A stretch of 64,000 nt of DNA from contig NZ_SUMB01000012.1 in the NCBI RefSeq assembly GCF_005048155.1, positions 186,001 to 250,000 on the forward strand, read 5' to 3'. A model generated the notes under the pieces. That model was not told the DNA's origin. It saw only the letters and a program-made list of their open reading frames with translations, and ran no database searches. The position numbers and the translations under genes are program-made. Every line of letters begins with the position of its first letter. The first letter of the stretch is position 1. This document shows positions 44,375 to 53,158 of this stretch, piece by piece. Source of the DNA: Streptomyces piniterrae (GTDB lineage Bacteria > Actinomycetota > Actinomycetes > Streptomycetales > Streptomycetaceae).

Positions 44375-46138
44375 CTATGCGTTCCCATGGGAAGAAGTGA
44401 CGGGCCGCTTCGCCGCGGGTAGCACGTGGTCGCCGTTCCGGTCCGTGCTCAGGCACAGCGAGCAGACCACCGCGTCGTGCGTAGGACAGGCCGCCACATC
44501 CGGGCGCTCGAAGTCCTGCCGGCAGACATGGCAGGTGTAGATGGTCGCGCTGGGATTGCCGTCCGCGTCCAGCAGCGGCTCCGCGATCCCGTCACCGGTG
44601 CGCCGCAGGTAGTACCGGCCCTTGGTGGCCACGGCCATCAGCGGCGTCAGGACGAAGGCGATCAGGGCCGCCGCGACCGGCGAGTACGGCTGGAGTGTGT
44701 CGCCCAGGGCGTGGAAGTACATCGCGATCGACAGCCCGGAGGCGGCAGTGAAGGCCACCACTCCCACGGGGTTGACCGCGTACAGCATGCCTCGGCGGAA
44801 CTCGGGTGCGTGCGGGGACAGTTTCAGCACGTACTTGTTGACCGTGATGTCGGTGGCGATGGTGACGACCCAGGCGATCGCGCAGTTGGAGTAGAAGCCC
44901 AGGATGGTGTTCAGGAAGCTGAACATGTCGGTTTCCATCAGGATCAGCGCGAACGTCAGGTTGGCCAGGACGAACACCATCCGGCCCGGGTAGCGCTTGG
45001 TGACCCGGGTGATGGAGTTGGTCCACGCCAGCGAACCGGAGTAGGCGTTCGTCACATTGATCTTGATCTGGCTGATGACGACGAGGACCACGGCCAGCGG
45101 GATCACCAGCCATGAGGGCAGCATTGCGGAGAAGGCGCCGGTGAACTGCTGGATGGGTTCGGTGGCCGCGGCCGGCCCGGCCTTCACAAGGATATGGATG
45201 GCCAGGAAGAGGCCGATGGCCTGCTTCAGCGCACCCAGCACCACCCAGCCGGGGCCGGCCATCACCACTGCCGTCCACCAACTGCGCTTGTTGGCCTCGG
45301 TCTTGGGCGGCATGAAGCGCAGATAGTCGATCTGCTCACCGATCTGTGCGATCAGTGACAGACAGACGCCCGCACCCAGCAGCACCGAGGCGGTGTTGAC
45401 GCCGCCGTGGCCGTCGGATCCCGCATACGAGACGAAACGGTCCAGCGTCCCCGGGTCGGTGGCCACGAGGTAGACCAGCGGCCCCACCATCAGCAGCAGC
45501 CACAGGGGCGTCGTCCAGACCTGGAGTTTGGTGAGTGCCTTCATTCCGTAGATGACGAGTGGGATCACCAGGAGGGTGGAGACCAGATAGCCCAGCCACA
45601 GTGGCAGCCCCAGGCCGAGCTTCAGCCCCTGGGCCATGATCGACCCTTCCAGCGCGAAGAAGATGAAGGTGAAGCTGGCGAAGATGACGCTGGTGAGGAC
45701 CGAGCCGTAGTACCCGAAGCCGGAGCCGCGGGTGATGAGGTCCAGGTCGATGTTGTACCGCGCCCCGTAATAGGCGAGCGGAAAGCCGGTGACGAAGATG
45801 ACCACGGCCGCGACGAGGATCGCGACCAGCGCGTTTCCGGTGCCGTGGGTCAGGCCGATACCGGCGCCGATGGAGAAGTCGGCCATGTAGGCGATCCCGC
45901 CCAGAGCCGTGGTCGCCACCACCATCGGCGTCCAGCGGCGGTAACTGCGCGGCGCGAACCGGAGGGTGTAGTCCTCCAGCGTCTCCGACACGGCCTGTCC
46001 GGTGGCGGCCTCTCCGGTGGGGGCCTCTCCGGCGGCGGCCTGCTGGGCGTCCGGACCGGTTTGCGGCGCGGTCTCCGGCGCGGTCTGCGACGTGGCTCGG
46101 CCGGTGCCGGGTGTGGTCAGTTGTGGCTCGACGCTCAT
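44375..46138 (-). CDS. NCS1-family purine/cytosine permease with a cysteine-rich C-terminal tail
   Basis: 587 aa, ATG 46138. After a 50-residue Thr/Ala/Glu-rich cytosolic leader, about 12 helices run from residue 70 to 520. NCS1 landmarks: IAYMADFSIGAGIGLTHG, GARYNIDLDLITRGSGFGYY, INVTNAYSGSLAWTNSITRV and ADITVNK-like segment near 445. It should import a nucleobase or related compound. The C-terminal 60 residues are unusual: TCHVCRQDFERPDVAACPTH then VVCSLCLSTDRNGD, giving CxxC, CxxH and CxxC spacing like a zinc ribbon. No such tail is normal for NCS1 permeases. Confidence 0.85.
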   Translation of the reverse strand: MSVEPQLTTPGTGRATSQTAPETAPQTGPDAQQAAAGEAPTGEAATGQAVSETLEDYTLRFAPRSYRRWTPMVVATTALGGIAYMADFSIGAGIGLTHGTGNALVAILVAAVVIFVTGFPLAYYGARYNIDLDLITRGSGFGYYGSVLTSVIFASFTFIFFALEGSIMAQGLKLGLGLPLWLGYLVSTLLVIPLVIYGMKALTKLQVWTTPLWLLLMVGPLVYLVATDPGTLDRFVSYAGSDGHGGVNTASVLLGAGVCLSLIAQIGEQIDYLRFMPPKTEANKRSWWTAVVMAGPGWVVLGALKQAIGLFLAIHILVKAGPAAATEPIQQFTGAFSAMLPSWLVIPLAVVLVVISQIKINVTNAYSGSLAWTNSITRVTKRYPGRMVFVLANLTFALILMETDMFSFLNTILGFYSNCAIAWVVTIATDITVNKYVLKLSPHAPEFRRGMLYAVNPVGVVAFTAASGLSIAMYFHALGDTLQPYSPVAAALIAFVLTPLMAVATKGRYYLRRTGDGIAEPLLDADGNPSATIYTCHVCRQDFERPDVAACPTHDAVVCSLCLSTDRNGDHVLPAAKRPVTSSHGNA

Positions 46139-46339
46139 GTCAGGCCTCCTGGGGTGCGGGTGGGGCTGCGCCCCGGAGGTTAGGAAGACGGTGTTACCGG
46201 CGACTGCTTCCCTGATGACGCAGCTGTTTCGGACGACGAGGCCCCCGGGCCAGCCGGTACTCGCCGTCATCCATTTCGGGGGTCGGCACGCCTCACCCCC
46301 CTCACTTCCCCTCGCCACTGACACCCCGTCGAAGCCTGA

Positions 46340-46528
46340 TCAGTCTGTTCCAGGCAGTGCACTGCGACGTTCGACCAGAAGGTCGACGCACTCACGGATC
46401 TCGGGCACCGGCGCGCCGGCGTGCTCCCGCATGGACACGATCGCCTGGATGGTGCGATCACTGTTGATCAGGTCATCGACCTCGGCACGTGCGTCGTCCG
46501 CGAGTCTGTCCCACAGGGATTGCTTCAT
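46340..46528 (-). CDS. small conserved-looking hypothetical protein
   Basis: 62 aa, ATG 46528. Sequence MKQSLWDRLADDARAEVDDL with INSDRTIQAIVSMREHAGAP and ECVDLLVERR. It has the look of an all-helical protein of about 60 residues; not recognised as a named family. The codon third positions support coding. It lies 200 bases upstream of the NCS1 permease gene in the same direction but is probably independent. Confidence 0.55.
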   Translation of the reverse strand: MKQSLWDRLADDARAEVDDLINSDRTIQAIVSMREHAGAPVPEIRECVDLLVERRSALPGTD

Positions 46529-46707
46529 ACGCGCATTGAACCTGCCGTCTCACTTGGGGAGTCAAGCGGATTGCCTGCTGGGTCGAACGCCGTCTGCGGG
46601 GTTCAACGCTCTTCCCGTCGGAGATCTGGTGGGGGAGTGGCTGCAGGGCGCTGGATCTCCAGGTCGACCCGGGGAGTTCCCGCCTCGGGCACACCAGCTG
46701 ACCGTGG

Positions 46708-46738
46708 CCCGGCCCGGCACATCGCGTGCCGGGCCGGG
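46708..46738 (-). terminator. hairpin terminator for the second lectin gene
   Basis: Perfect 13-base arms, CCCGGCCCGGCAC (46708-46720) and GTGCCGGGCCGGG (46726-46738), with a five-base loop. It starts 12 bases past the lectin stop on the minus strand. Confidence 0.75.
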
Positions 46739-46750
46739 CCGGGCCACCAT

Positions 46751-47218
46751 TCAGAAGTCCCAGCTCTGGCTCCGCGCGCCGTTGCAGCTCCAGCTCACCA
46801 GGAGCTGACCGTTCTCAGGCCGGCCGCCCAGGATGTCGAGGCACTTTCCGTTCACCCGGCTGCGGATCTCGCTGCCGTTGCGGAACCACTTCTGGTGGGC
46901 GCCTCCGTTGCAGTCCCACATGCTCACCGAGCCCTGGTCACCCGGATGGGCCGCGTAGATCTCCAGGCACTTTCCGTTCATGCCGGAGCGGATCTGCTCA
47001 CCGTCCCAACGCCACTGCTGGTTGGTGTTGCCAGTGCAGTCCCACGTGACGGTTGAGGCGCCGTTCTCCTGATGGAACATGAAGATGTCGGCGCACCTTC
47101 CGTTCAGGTTGGACTTGAGCAGCGGTGCCGCGGCGAACGCCGGCGAACCCGTCAAGGTACTGCCGACCGCGAGCGCGGTGATCGCCAGCAGCAGCAGCAG
47201 TTGTTTCGCAGCTTTCAT
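46751..47218 (-). CDS. secreted RICIN-type lectin
   Basis: 155 aa, ATG 47218 with GGAGGGAA upstream. The signal peptide is MKAAKQLLLLLAITALAVGS, with cleavage near AFAAA. One beta-trefoil follows with three repeats: NQQWRWDG, HQKWFRNG and SQSWDF; conserved NGRCADIF, NGKCLEIY, NGKCLDIL motifs are the sugar-binding subdomains. It is a secreted carbohydrate-binding protein without an enzyme domain. It is divergent from the large STAND-WD40 gene, with a 136-base gap that holds an inverted repeat. Confidence 0.87.
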   Translation of the reverse strand: MKAAKQLLLLLAITALAVGSTLTGSPAFAAAPLLKSNLNGRCADIFMFHQENGASTVTWDCTGNTNQQWRWDGEQIRSGMNGKCLEIYAAHPGDQGSVSMWDCNGGAHQKWFRNGSEIRSRVNGKCLDILGGRPENGQLLVSWSCNGARSQSWDF

Positions 47219-47276
47219 GCTTCCCTCCCTGTAGCCATTGCGCGGTTGCGCTGGCCCATGTCTAGCCCTCGAGGGT

Positions 47277-47306
47277 TGTCCGGCGCCGGGACGTGGACGC
47301 CGGACA
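47277..47306. promoter_or_regulatory. inverted repeat between the lectin and STAND genes
   Basis: TGTCCGGCG (47277-47285) and CGCCGGACA (47298-47306) with a 12-base spacer, perfect arms. It sits in the divergent gap and may be an operator. A palindrome CCCTCGAGGG (47266-47275) is next to it. Confidence 0.45.
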
Positions 47307-47354
47307 TCAACACCTGGACAATTGCCACGTATCGCAGCTGCGGAAAGGAAGTTC

Positions 47355-50300
47355 ATGCCACGTGCCGAACGCCCGCTTGACCCGGACACCGGTCCGCTGA
47401 CGCGGTTCGCGGCCGACTTGCGGAAGTTGCGCGAAGCGGCGGGACGGCCGCCCTATCGGGCACTGGCCAAAAGGGCGCACTATTCGTCCACGACGCTGTC
47501 GGAGGCAGCGGGCGGGTGCACGTTTCCGAGCCTGGGTGTCACGCTGGCGTACGTCGAGGCGTGCCAGGGCGACTGCCGTGAATGGGAAAAGCGATGGCAT
47601 GCGGTCGCCGCCGAGATTGCCGCGAGCGCACCTTGCGACGGGCCCGGGGACGGCGGTCCGCAGAGCGCACCGTATGCCGGGCTGTCGGCGTTCCAGCCGG
47701 AGGACGCCGACCGCTTCTTCGGGCGCGAGCGGCTGACCGGCGAGCTGCTGGCGAAGGTGCACGACCGCCGGTTCGTGGCGGTCTTCGGGCCGTCCGGATC
47801 GGGGAAGTCCTCGGTGCTGCGGGCGGGGCTCGTCGCCCGTGCGCGGGCATCGGCGTGGCCGGTGATGCTGTTCACGCCGGGGCCGCATCCTGTGGAGGAG
47901 TGCGCGATCCGCCTGGCCGCGGTGACGGGAGAGTCCCCCGGCGCGCTGGTAACCGAGTTGCTGGACGATCCCTTGGCGCTGCACCTGCGGATCCGCCAGG
48001 CCATGGTCGACCGCACGCCGGACATCGACACGCTGATCGTGGTCGACCAGTTCGAGGAGGTGTTCACCCTCTGCCGGGATCGGGACGAACAGGCCGCGTT
48101 CATCGCCCTGTTGCTCGCGGCCACCACGGCGGCGACCAGCCGGACGCGGGTCGTACTCGGCGTGCGTGCCGATTTCTACGGTCACTGCGTCCAGGACCCC
48201 CGGCTGGCCGAGGCGATGCGCGACGCGCAGATCCCGGTCGGTCCGATGAGCAGCCAGGAGCTGCGCGACGCCATCACCCGGCCGGCCACGCTCACCGGCT
48301 GCACGGTGACCGGCCCGCTGCTGGCGGCCGTGGTCGCGGACGCGACCGGTCAGCCAGGTGCGTTGCCGCTGGTCTCGCACGCGATGGTCGAGACCTGGCG
48401 CCGACGCAGCGGCAGCAGCCTGACCCTGGACGGGTACCTGAGGGCCGGCGGAATCCAGCACGCGCTCGCGCAGACCGCGGAGGTCGCCCACCGGGCGTTG
48501 TCGCCGGCGCAGCAGGACCTCGCCAGATCGCTGTTCCTCCGGCTGACCGCGCTGGGCGACGGCACCGAGGACACCAGGCGGCGGATCACCAGGGACGAGT
48601 TGGACCCGTGCCCCGACACCGCCTTCGTGCTCGAATCCCTCGCCCGGCAACGGCTGGTGACGCTGGACGAGGACTGCGTCGAGATCACTCACGAGGCGAT
48701 CATCCGGTGCTGGCCGAGGCTGCGTGGCTGGCTGACCGAGGACCGGGAGCGACTGGTCCTGCACCGGCAGCTCACCGGCACGGCCGCCGGCTGGGAGGCG
48801 CAGGACCGCGACCCGCACGTCCTGTACCGGGGCGCCCGCCTGGCCGCGGCGCTGGACCTGGCCGCCTCGGACGGCAGTCGGCTGACGTCCAGGGAACGGC
48901 GTTTCCTCGATGCGAGCCGGGACGCCCAGGCCGGCGAGATGGCTGCCGTCAGGAAGCGGACGGTCCGCCTGCGGCAGCTGGTCACACTTCTCGCAGTGCT
49001 CGTCGTCATCGCGGCCACCGCGGGCGTACTGGCCGTCGGCTCGCGCAACTCCGCCATCCAGCAGCGCAATGTGGCCATCGCGCGGAAGGCCGCCACGGAG
49101 GCGACTGAGTTACGGCAGCGCAACCCCTCGCTCGCCGCCCAGCTGAGCCTGGCCGCCTACCGGCTGGCAGCCACCGACGACGTCCGCGATCAGCTGATGA
49201 GCGCGTTCGCGACGCCGTACACGAGCCGGATCACCGGCCACACCTCGGACGTGGTCTCGATCTCCTTCGCCCCGAAGAGCACGGTCCTGGCCACCGCGAG
49301 CTGGGACCACACGGTCCGGCTGTGGGACGTCGGGGACGCCCACCACCCCGTCCAGTTGGCCGTCCTGCACCAGCCGGAGCGGCTGATGTCGGTGGCGTTC
49401 GGGCAGGGCGGCCGCGTCCTGGCAACGGCGAGCGAACGATCGGTGCGGCTGTGGGACGTGGCGAACCGGCGCGCGCCTGTCGAGCTGAGCACCCTGCCGG
49501 ATCAGCGGGCCGCGCCGACGTGGGTGGCGTTCCGGCCCGGCGGCGACGTCATCGCCACCGGCCACTCCGACGGCGCGGCGCGGCTGTGGAACGTGCACGA
49601 TCCCCGGCGTCCGCGGCTGCTGGCCACCCTGCCGGGCCACACCCACCTGGTCACCTCGGTGGCGTTCGGCCCGGACGGCCGCACGCTGGCGACCACCGGC
49701 GACACCACCGCCAGGCTGTGGGACGTCACCGACCCCGCGCATCCGCTCCGGCGCGACGTGCTGCGCGGGCACACCGACACGGTGACCTCGGTGGCCTTCA
49801 GCCCTGACGGCCGAACCATGGCGACCGGTAGCTGGGATCACACCGCACGGGTCTGGGACGTCACCGGCAGCCCGCGGGCGCGGCCACCGGCCGTCCTGCG
49901 CAGCCATCCCGCGATCGTCTGGTCGGTGGCGTTCGGCCCGGACGGCCGGACGCTCGTCTCGGTCGGCGGGTCCACCCTGTTCTGGGATGTCGCCGACCCG
50001 GCGAACCCCCAGCGCGTCAGCATGCTTGCCGGTGGGGCCTACCAAGCCGCATTCAGCCCTGACGGCCGCGTGTTCGCCAACTCCGACCGGCTGCTGAACC
50101 TGCGGGATCTGTCGCTCGGGACCCACGACGACGTGGTCACGTCCCTGGCGTTCGGCCCCGGCGGCCATGTGCTCGCCAGCGGTAGCTGGGACGGCACCGC
50201 ACGGCTGTGGCAGGTCGCCGGCGGCCGGGCCCTGTGGCCGCTGGCGGTCCTGCACGGGCACACCAAGTTCGTCCGGTCCGTGGCGTTCAGCCCGGACGGG

Positions 50301-51134
50301 CGCACCCTCGTCACCGCCAGCGAGGACGCCACTGTCCGGGTCTGGGACGTGACCGATCCACGGAGGCCGCGGTTGGCATCGACCCTCACCCCCGACGCCG
50401 GCGAAGTCGCCGGGGCCGGCTTCGGCCCGGACGGCCACATCCTGGCCGTGTGGGCGCAACACGTGGCCGGACTGTGGGACCTGACCGATCCCGGCAAACC
50501 CCGGCCGCTGAGCCGGATCGCCGAGGGCGGGCCGAACATCACGATGGCTTCGTTCCGGCCGGACGGCCGCACGCTGGTGACGAGCAGCGGTGAGTCCGGC
50601 TCGCTGCGGCTCTGGGACATCAGCGATCCGCGCAGCCCCCGGGAGGTGCCGTCCCCGTTCCGGTCCGACCCGCTGACCAACGGTGTGTTCAGCCCCGACA
50701 ACCGGAGCCTTGCCGCCGTCCATCGAACGGACAAGACGGTCTGGCTGATCGACGTCAGCGACATCGGCCGCCCGGCGAAGGTGACGCAGCTACCGGCGTC
50801 CGGCTCCTGGCTGTACACACTGGCCTTCTCCGCGGACGGCCGTCGGCTGACCGCCGGCGCGGCGGACGGCAAGGCCCTGCTGTGGGATGTGCGCGGTCCG
50901 GCCGCTCCTGCCGTCCTCACCGGCCACTCCAACCCGGTACCGGCCGCGGCGTTCAGCCCGGACGGCCACACCCTGGCCACCGGCGGCAACGACTTCACGA
51001 TCCGGCTGTGGGACACCGATCCGGACACGGTCGCCACCCGCATCTGCGACAGCGCGCACCCCCGGATCACCAGAACCGAATGGGCACGGTACTTGCCGAC
51101 AGCCGACTTCAACCCACCGTGCCCGGCTACGTGA
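47355..51134 (+). CDS. HTH-STAND NTPase-WD40 protein
   Basis: 1259 aa from ATG 47355 (GGAAAGG upstream). Order: XRE-type HTH (about 15-60, [16 protein letters not shown]); STAND NTPase with [17 protein letters not shown], P-loop [12 protein letters not shown] near 143-154 and Walker B [11 protein letters not shown] near 225; helical linker; a hydrophobic stretch near 540-560 ([20 protein letters not shown]); and about 13 WD40 repeats from residue 620 to 1225 ([24 protein letters not shown] type). Streptomyces has many such proteins, thought to be ATP-driven signalling switches like apoptotic NTPases; no effector domain is fused to this one. Confidence 0.9.
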   Translation: [1259 protein letters not shown]

Positions 51135-51229
51135 CGGCCTGCCGCGGACGTCCCCGGCCAGCGGAGCGGCCTTCGAATGTGCCCCGAGTTCACGTCGCCG
51201 GGGGACAGGCCCAGGCGCAAACGCGAAGC

Positions 51230-51518
51230 CCAGCCTCATCGGATACTCGCAATGCGCGCCGGTCGGATAAACCGCGACCAGTCCAGGAGCCGGCACGTCG
51301 GTCCCCGCCGGCAGCGTCAGGGCGCCGGCCTCCCTGTTCAGCCAGTCCTCGGCGTGCGCCACGTAGAACGGGTCGACGCAGGTCCGCAGCACCAGGTCAC
51401 GGGTGCCTCCGTCCCGCGTGCCGGTGGTCAGCCTCCGCATTTCCGCAGTGATACCACCCTGCAGCGCCTCGGTTCTGACGATCCGTTCGCCGAGCTCCAG
51501 CGCTGGGGTGGTACCCAT
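51230..51518 (-). pseudogene. N-terminal remnant of an aminoglycoside phosphotransferase-type gene
   Basis: Starting at ATG 51518, the frame reads LELGERIVRTEALQGGITAE, RRLTTGTRDGGTRDLVLRTC and AGALTLPAGTDVPAPGLVAV, the N-terminal lobe of the APH-type kinase family. The homology ends at about 51235 with AHCEYP, and the frame then reads non-homologous sequence on the WD40 gene's opposite strand. The catalytic HGD motif is absent. It was truncated at its 3' end, probably by the event that placed the WD40 gene here. Confidence 0.7.
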
Positions 51519-51730
51519 CGGCCGTACCTGCTGGGGTGCAGCCTCGCGTGCCCTGCCGCCTACCCCGAGGAACGCCCCGCCCGACAAGGCCGTTCACGTG
51601 ACCCGCGCGCGGGGACGGCGGAACGGACGTCGACTCCCTGGATGGAGGACTCCAGACACAGGCTCGCCCGCCGGCGCACGAGCCGGGAACATCATCAAGC
51701 CCATGGTTCATATCGAGAAGAGGAAACCCA

Positions 51731-52186
51731 GTGTCCGATGAGTCCCACTCCATGGTCAGCGTCGAGCGGACGGAAGCCGCAGACGACTTCAGCCGCCTGG
51801 TCGCCCTTGTGGAAGAGACCGGCGAGCGCGTCACCCTGACCGAAGACGATCAGGTGGTGGGCGTGCTGATACCGGCGGCGGAGCTGGCTGCCCTGGAGTA
51901 CTGGGCGCAGCGGCACCACGGCAGGCCGATACCCCTACCGAACGCGGCGGAGGAACGGCCGCCCGGCCCGGCAGAGCACGGTCCGTACATGCAGTACGTG
52001 CACATGGACGGCGGGTGTATGACGTTCACCAGGGGCCGGATGGTGGTGGCCGAGCTGCGCCCCGCCGACTGGTTCGACTGGCTGGAGCAGCAGGCGGTGT
52101 ACGGGCGGCAGGGGTACATGAGCCCTGAGCAGTCAGCAGCGTTTGCCGAGTTCCTTGCCCGTCAGCCCCCGGTGGGCGAACAGTAG
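51731..52186 (+). CDS. Phd/YefM-type antitoxin with a long C-terminal extension
   Basis: 151 aa from GTG 51731 (AGAGGAAA upstream). Residues 1-65 are the antitoxin fold: AADDFSRLVALVEETGERVT, LTEDDQVVGVLIPAAELAAL. The rest (about 85 residues) is an extension not seen in ordinary YefM: HGPYMQYVHMDGGCMTFTRG, RPADWFDWLEQQAVYGRQGY. No RelE, Doc or other toxin gene is adjacent; the next gene on the right is in the opposite direction. It may be an orphan antitoxin, or a fused toxin neutraliser/regulator. Confidence 0.72.
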   Translation: MSDESHSMVSVERTEAADDFSRLVALVEETGERVTLTEDDQVVGVLIPAAELAALEYWAQRHHGRPIPLPNAAEERPPGPAEHGPYMQYVHMDGGCMTFTRGRMVVAELRPADWFDWLEQQAVYGRQGYMSPEQSAAFAEFLARQPPVGEQ

Positions 52187-52311
52187 GGGCTGCAGGAACC
52201 GGCGTCCCCTGGGACACGCCCAAGCGCCCCACCCGGCGCAGCCGGGCATGACCTGTGGTTGATGCGCAGCACCACGCACCGGCCAAGGTGTTCCTGCGAG
52301 CGTCCCGCCCC

Positions 52312-52770
52312 TCAGGCCGTCGACAGCTGGTGCGCGAGCCGGTCCAGTCCTCGTCTGATCAGCTGCCCGTACTCGTCGTCAACGAGTTCACCGACCGCGG
52401 CACGTCCGCGCGCGAGGTGATCGCGGGCATGGCCGAGGTCGCCGAGCCTCCGGTAGACGTCCCCGAGGTTGAGGTGCAGAGACGGATAGAAAACCGCGAC
52501 CGAGCCGGCGACACCCCCCTGCCGCGCCCGCTCGTCCGATATCAGGTCGGCCGCCTCCAACGCCCGCAGGTCCCAGACCAGTTCCTCGCGCGGATCGTCC
52601 TGGACATCGGCCATCGAGTGAGCGAGCACGCAGCGATGGAACGCGTCGCCGGTGGCGCCGATGGAGTCCCAGAGGTCGGCGAACAAGCGGTGGGCCGCCT
52701 CCCGTTCGCCGCTGTGGCTCAGCTCGATACCACGGCCGATCTCGGCCATCACCGGGTCGGGCTCGGTCAT
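52312..52770 (-). CDS. TPR-like tetratricopeptide protein
   Basis: 152 aa, ATG 52770. Helical repeats: GIELSHSGEREAAHRLFADL, HRCVLAHSMADVQDDPREEL, SLHLNLGDVYRRLGDLGHAR and DHLARGRAAVGEL. The layout is of two or three TPR units, close to the family of short streptomycete proteins known for protein-protein contacts. No signal peptide or catalytic motif. It is transcribed towards the antitoxin gene. Confidence 0.78.
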   Translation of the reverse strand: MTEPDPVMAEIGRGIELSHSGEREAAHRLFADLWDSIGATGDAFHRCVLAHSMADVQDDPREELVWDLRALEAADLISDERARQGGVAGSVAVFYPSLHLNLGDVYRRLGDLGHARDHLARGRAAVGELVDDEYGQLIRRGLDRLAHQLSTA

Positions 52771-53158
52771 GCGGGTCCTCCTCGTCAGCACGGGCAGCAG
52801 CGCTCAAGAGCGTAGGGGTCACGGCCGGCCCTTGAGCGGGCGATTGAGCGCAGCCTCCTCAGGACTCAGAAACGAGCTCATTCCTGGTGCAGTTCGCTGC
52901 GGCCGGGGCAGCTGGAGAGCGTGTCGGTGCCCGCGCCGTCCCACCGGACGTCGTCACCGCTGTTGCCCCACCACTGAACCCCTCGCGCGGCTCGCGGCCC
53001 AGCGCCGTCAGCGCCTCGGTTCCCTCGGGTACGCCCTGGTCTGGCGGGCCGATTCACCGCATCGGGTGAGCGTGGCCTTGTCGGGCGGCGGGCAACACCC
53101 TACTGCTGGCTCGGGATCGAGGCGGCTGCGGATCGGGGGGACTTTGCGGAACGAACGG
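52771..53158. other. gap before the methyltransferase gene
   Basis: About 390 bases. One frame across 52970-53130 looks protein-like (PLARLAAQRRQRLGSLGYALVWR) but has no start or family that I recognise, so it may be a remnant. No repeat or operator stands out. The methyltransferase promoter must lie here. Confidence 0.35.

Noticed and set aside
49110-50723. A minus-strand frame of 537 codons with repeated blocks opposite the WD40 repeats
   Set aside because: The periodicity mirrors the plus-strand WD40 repeats. It is antisense noise.
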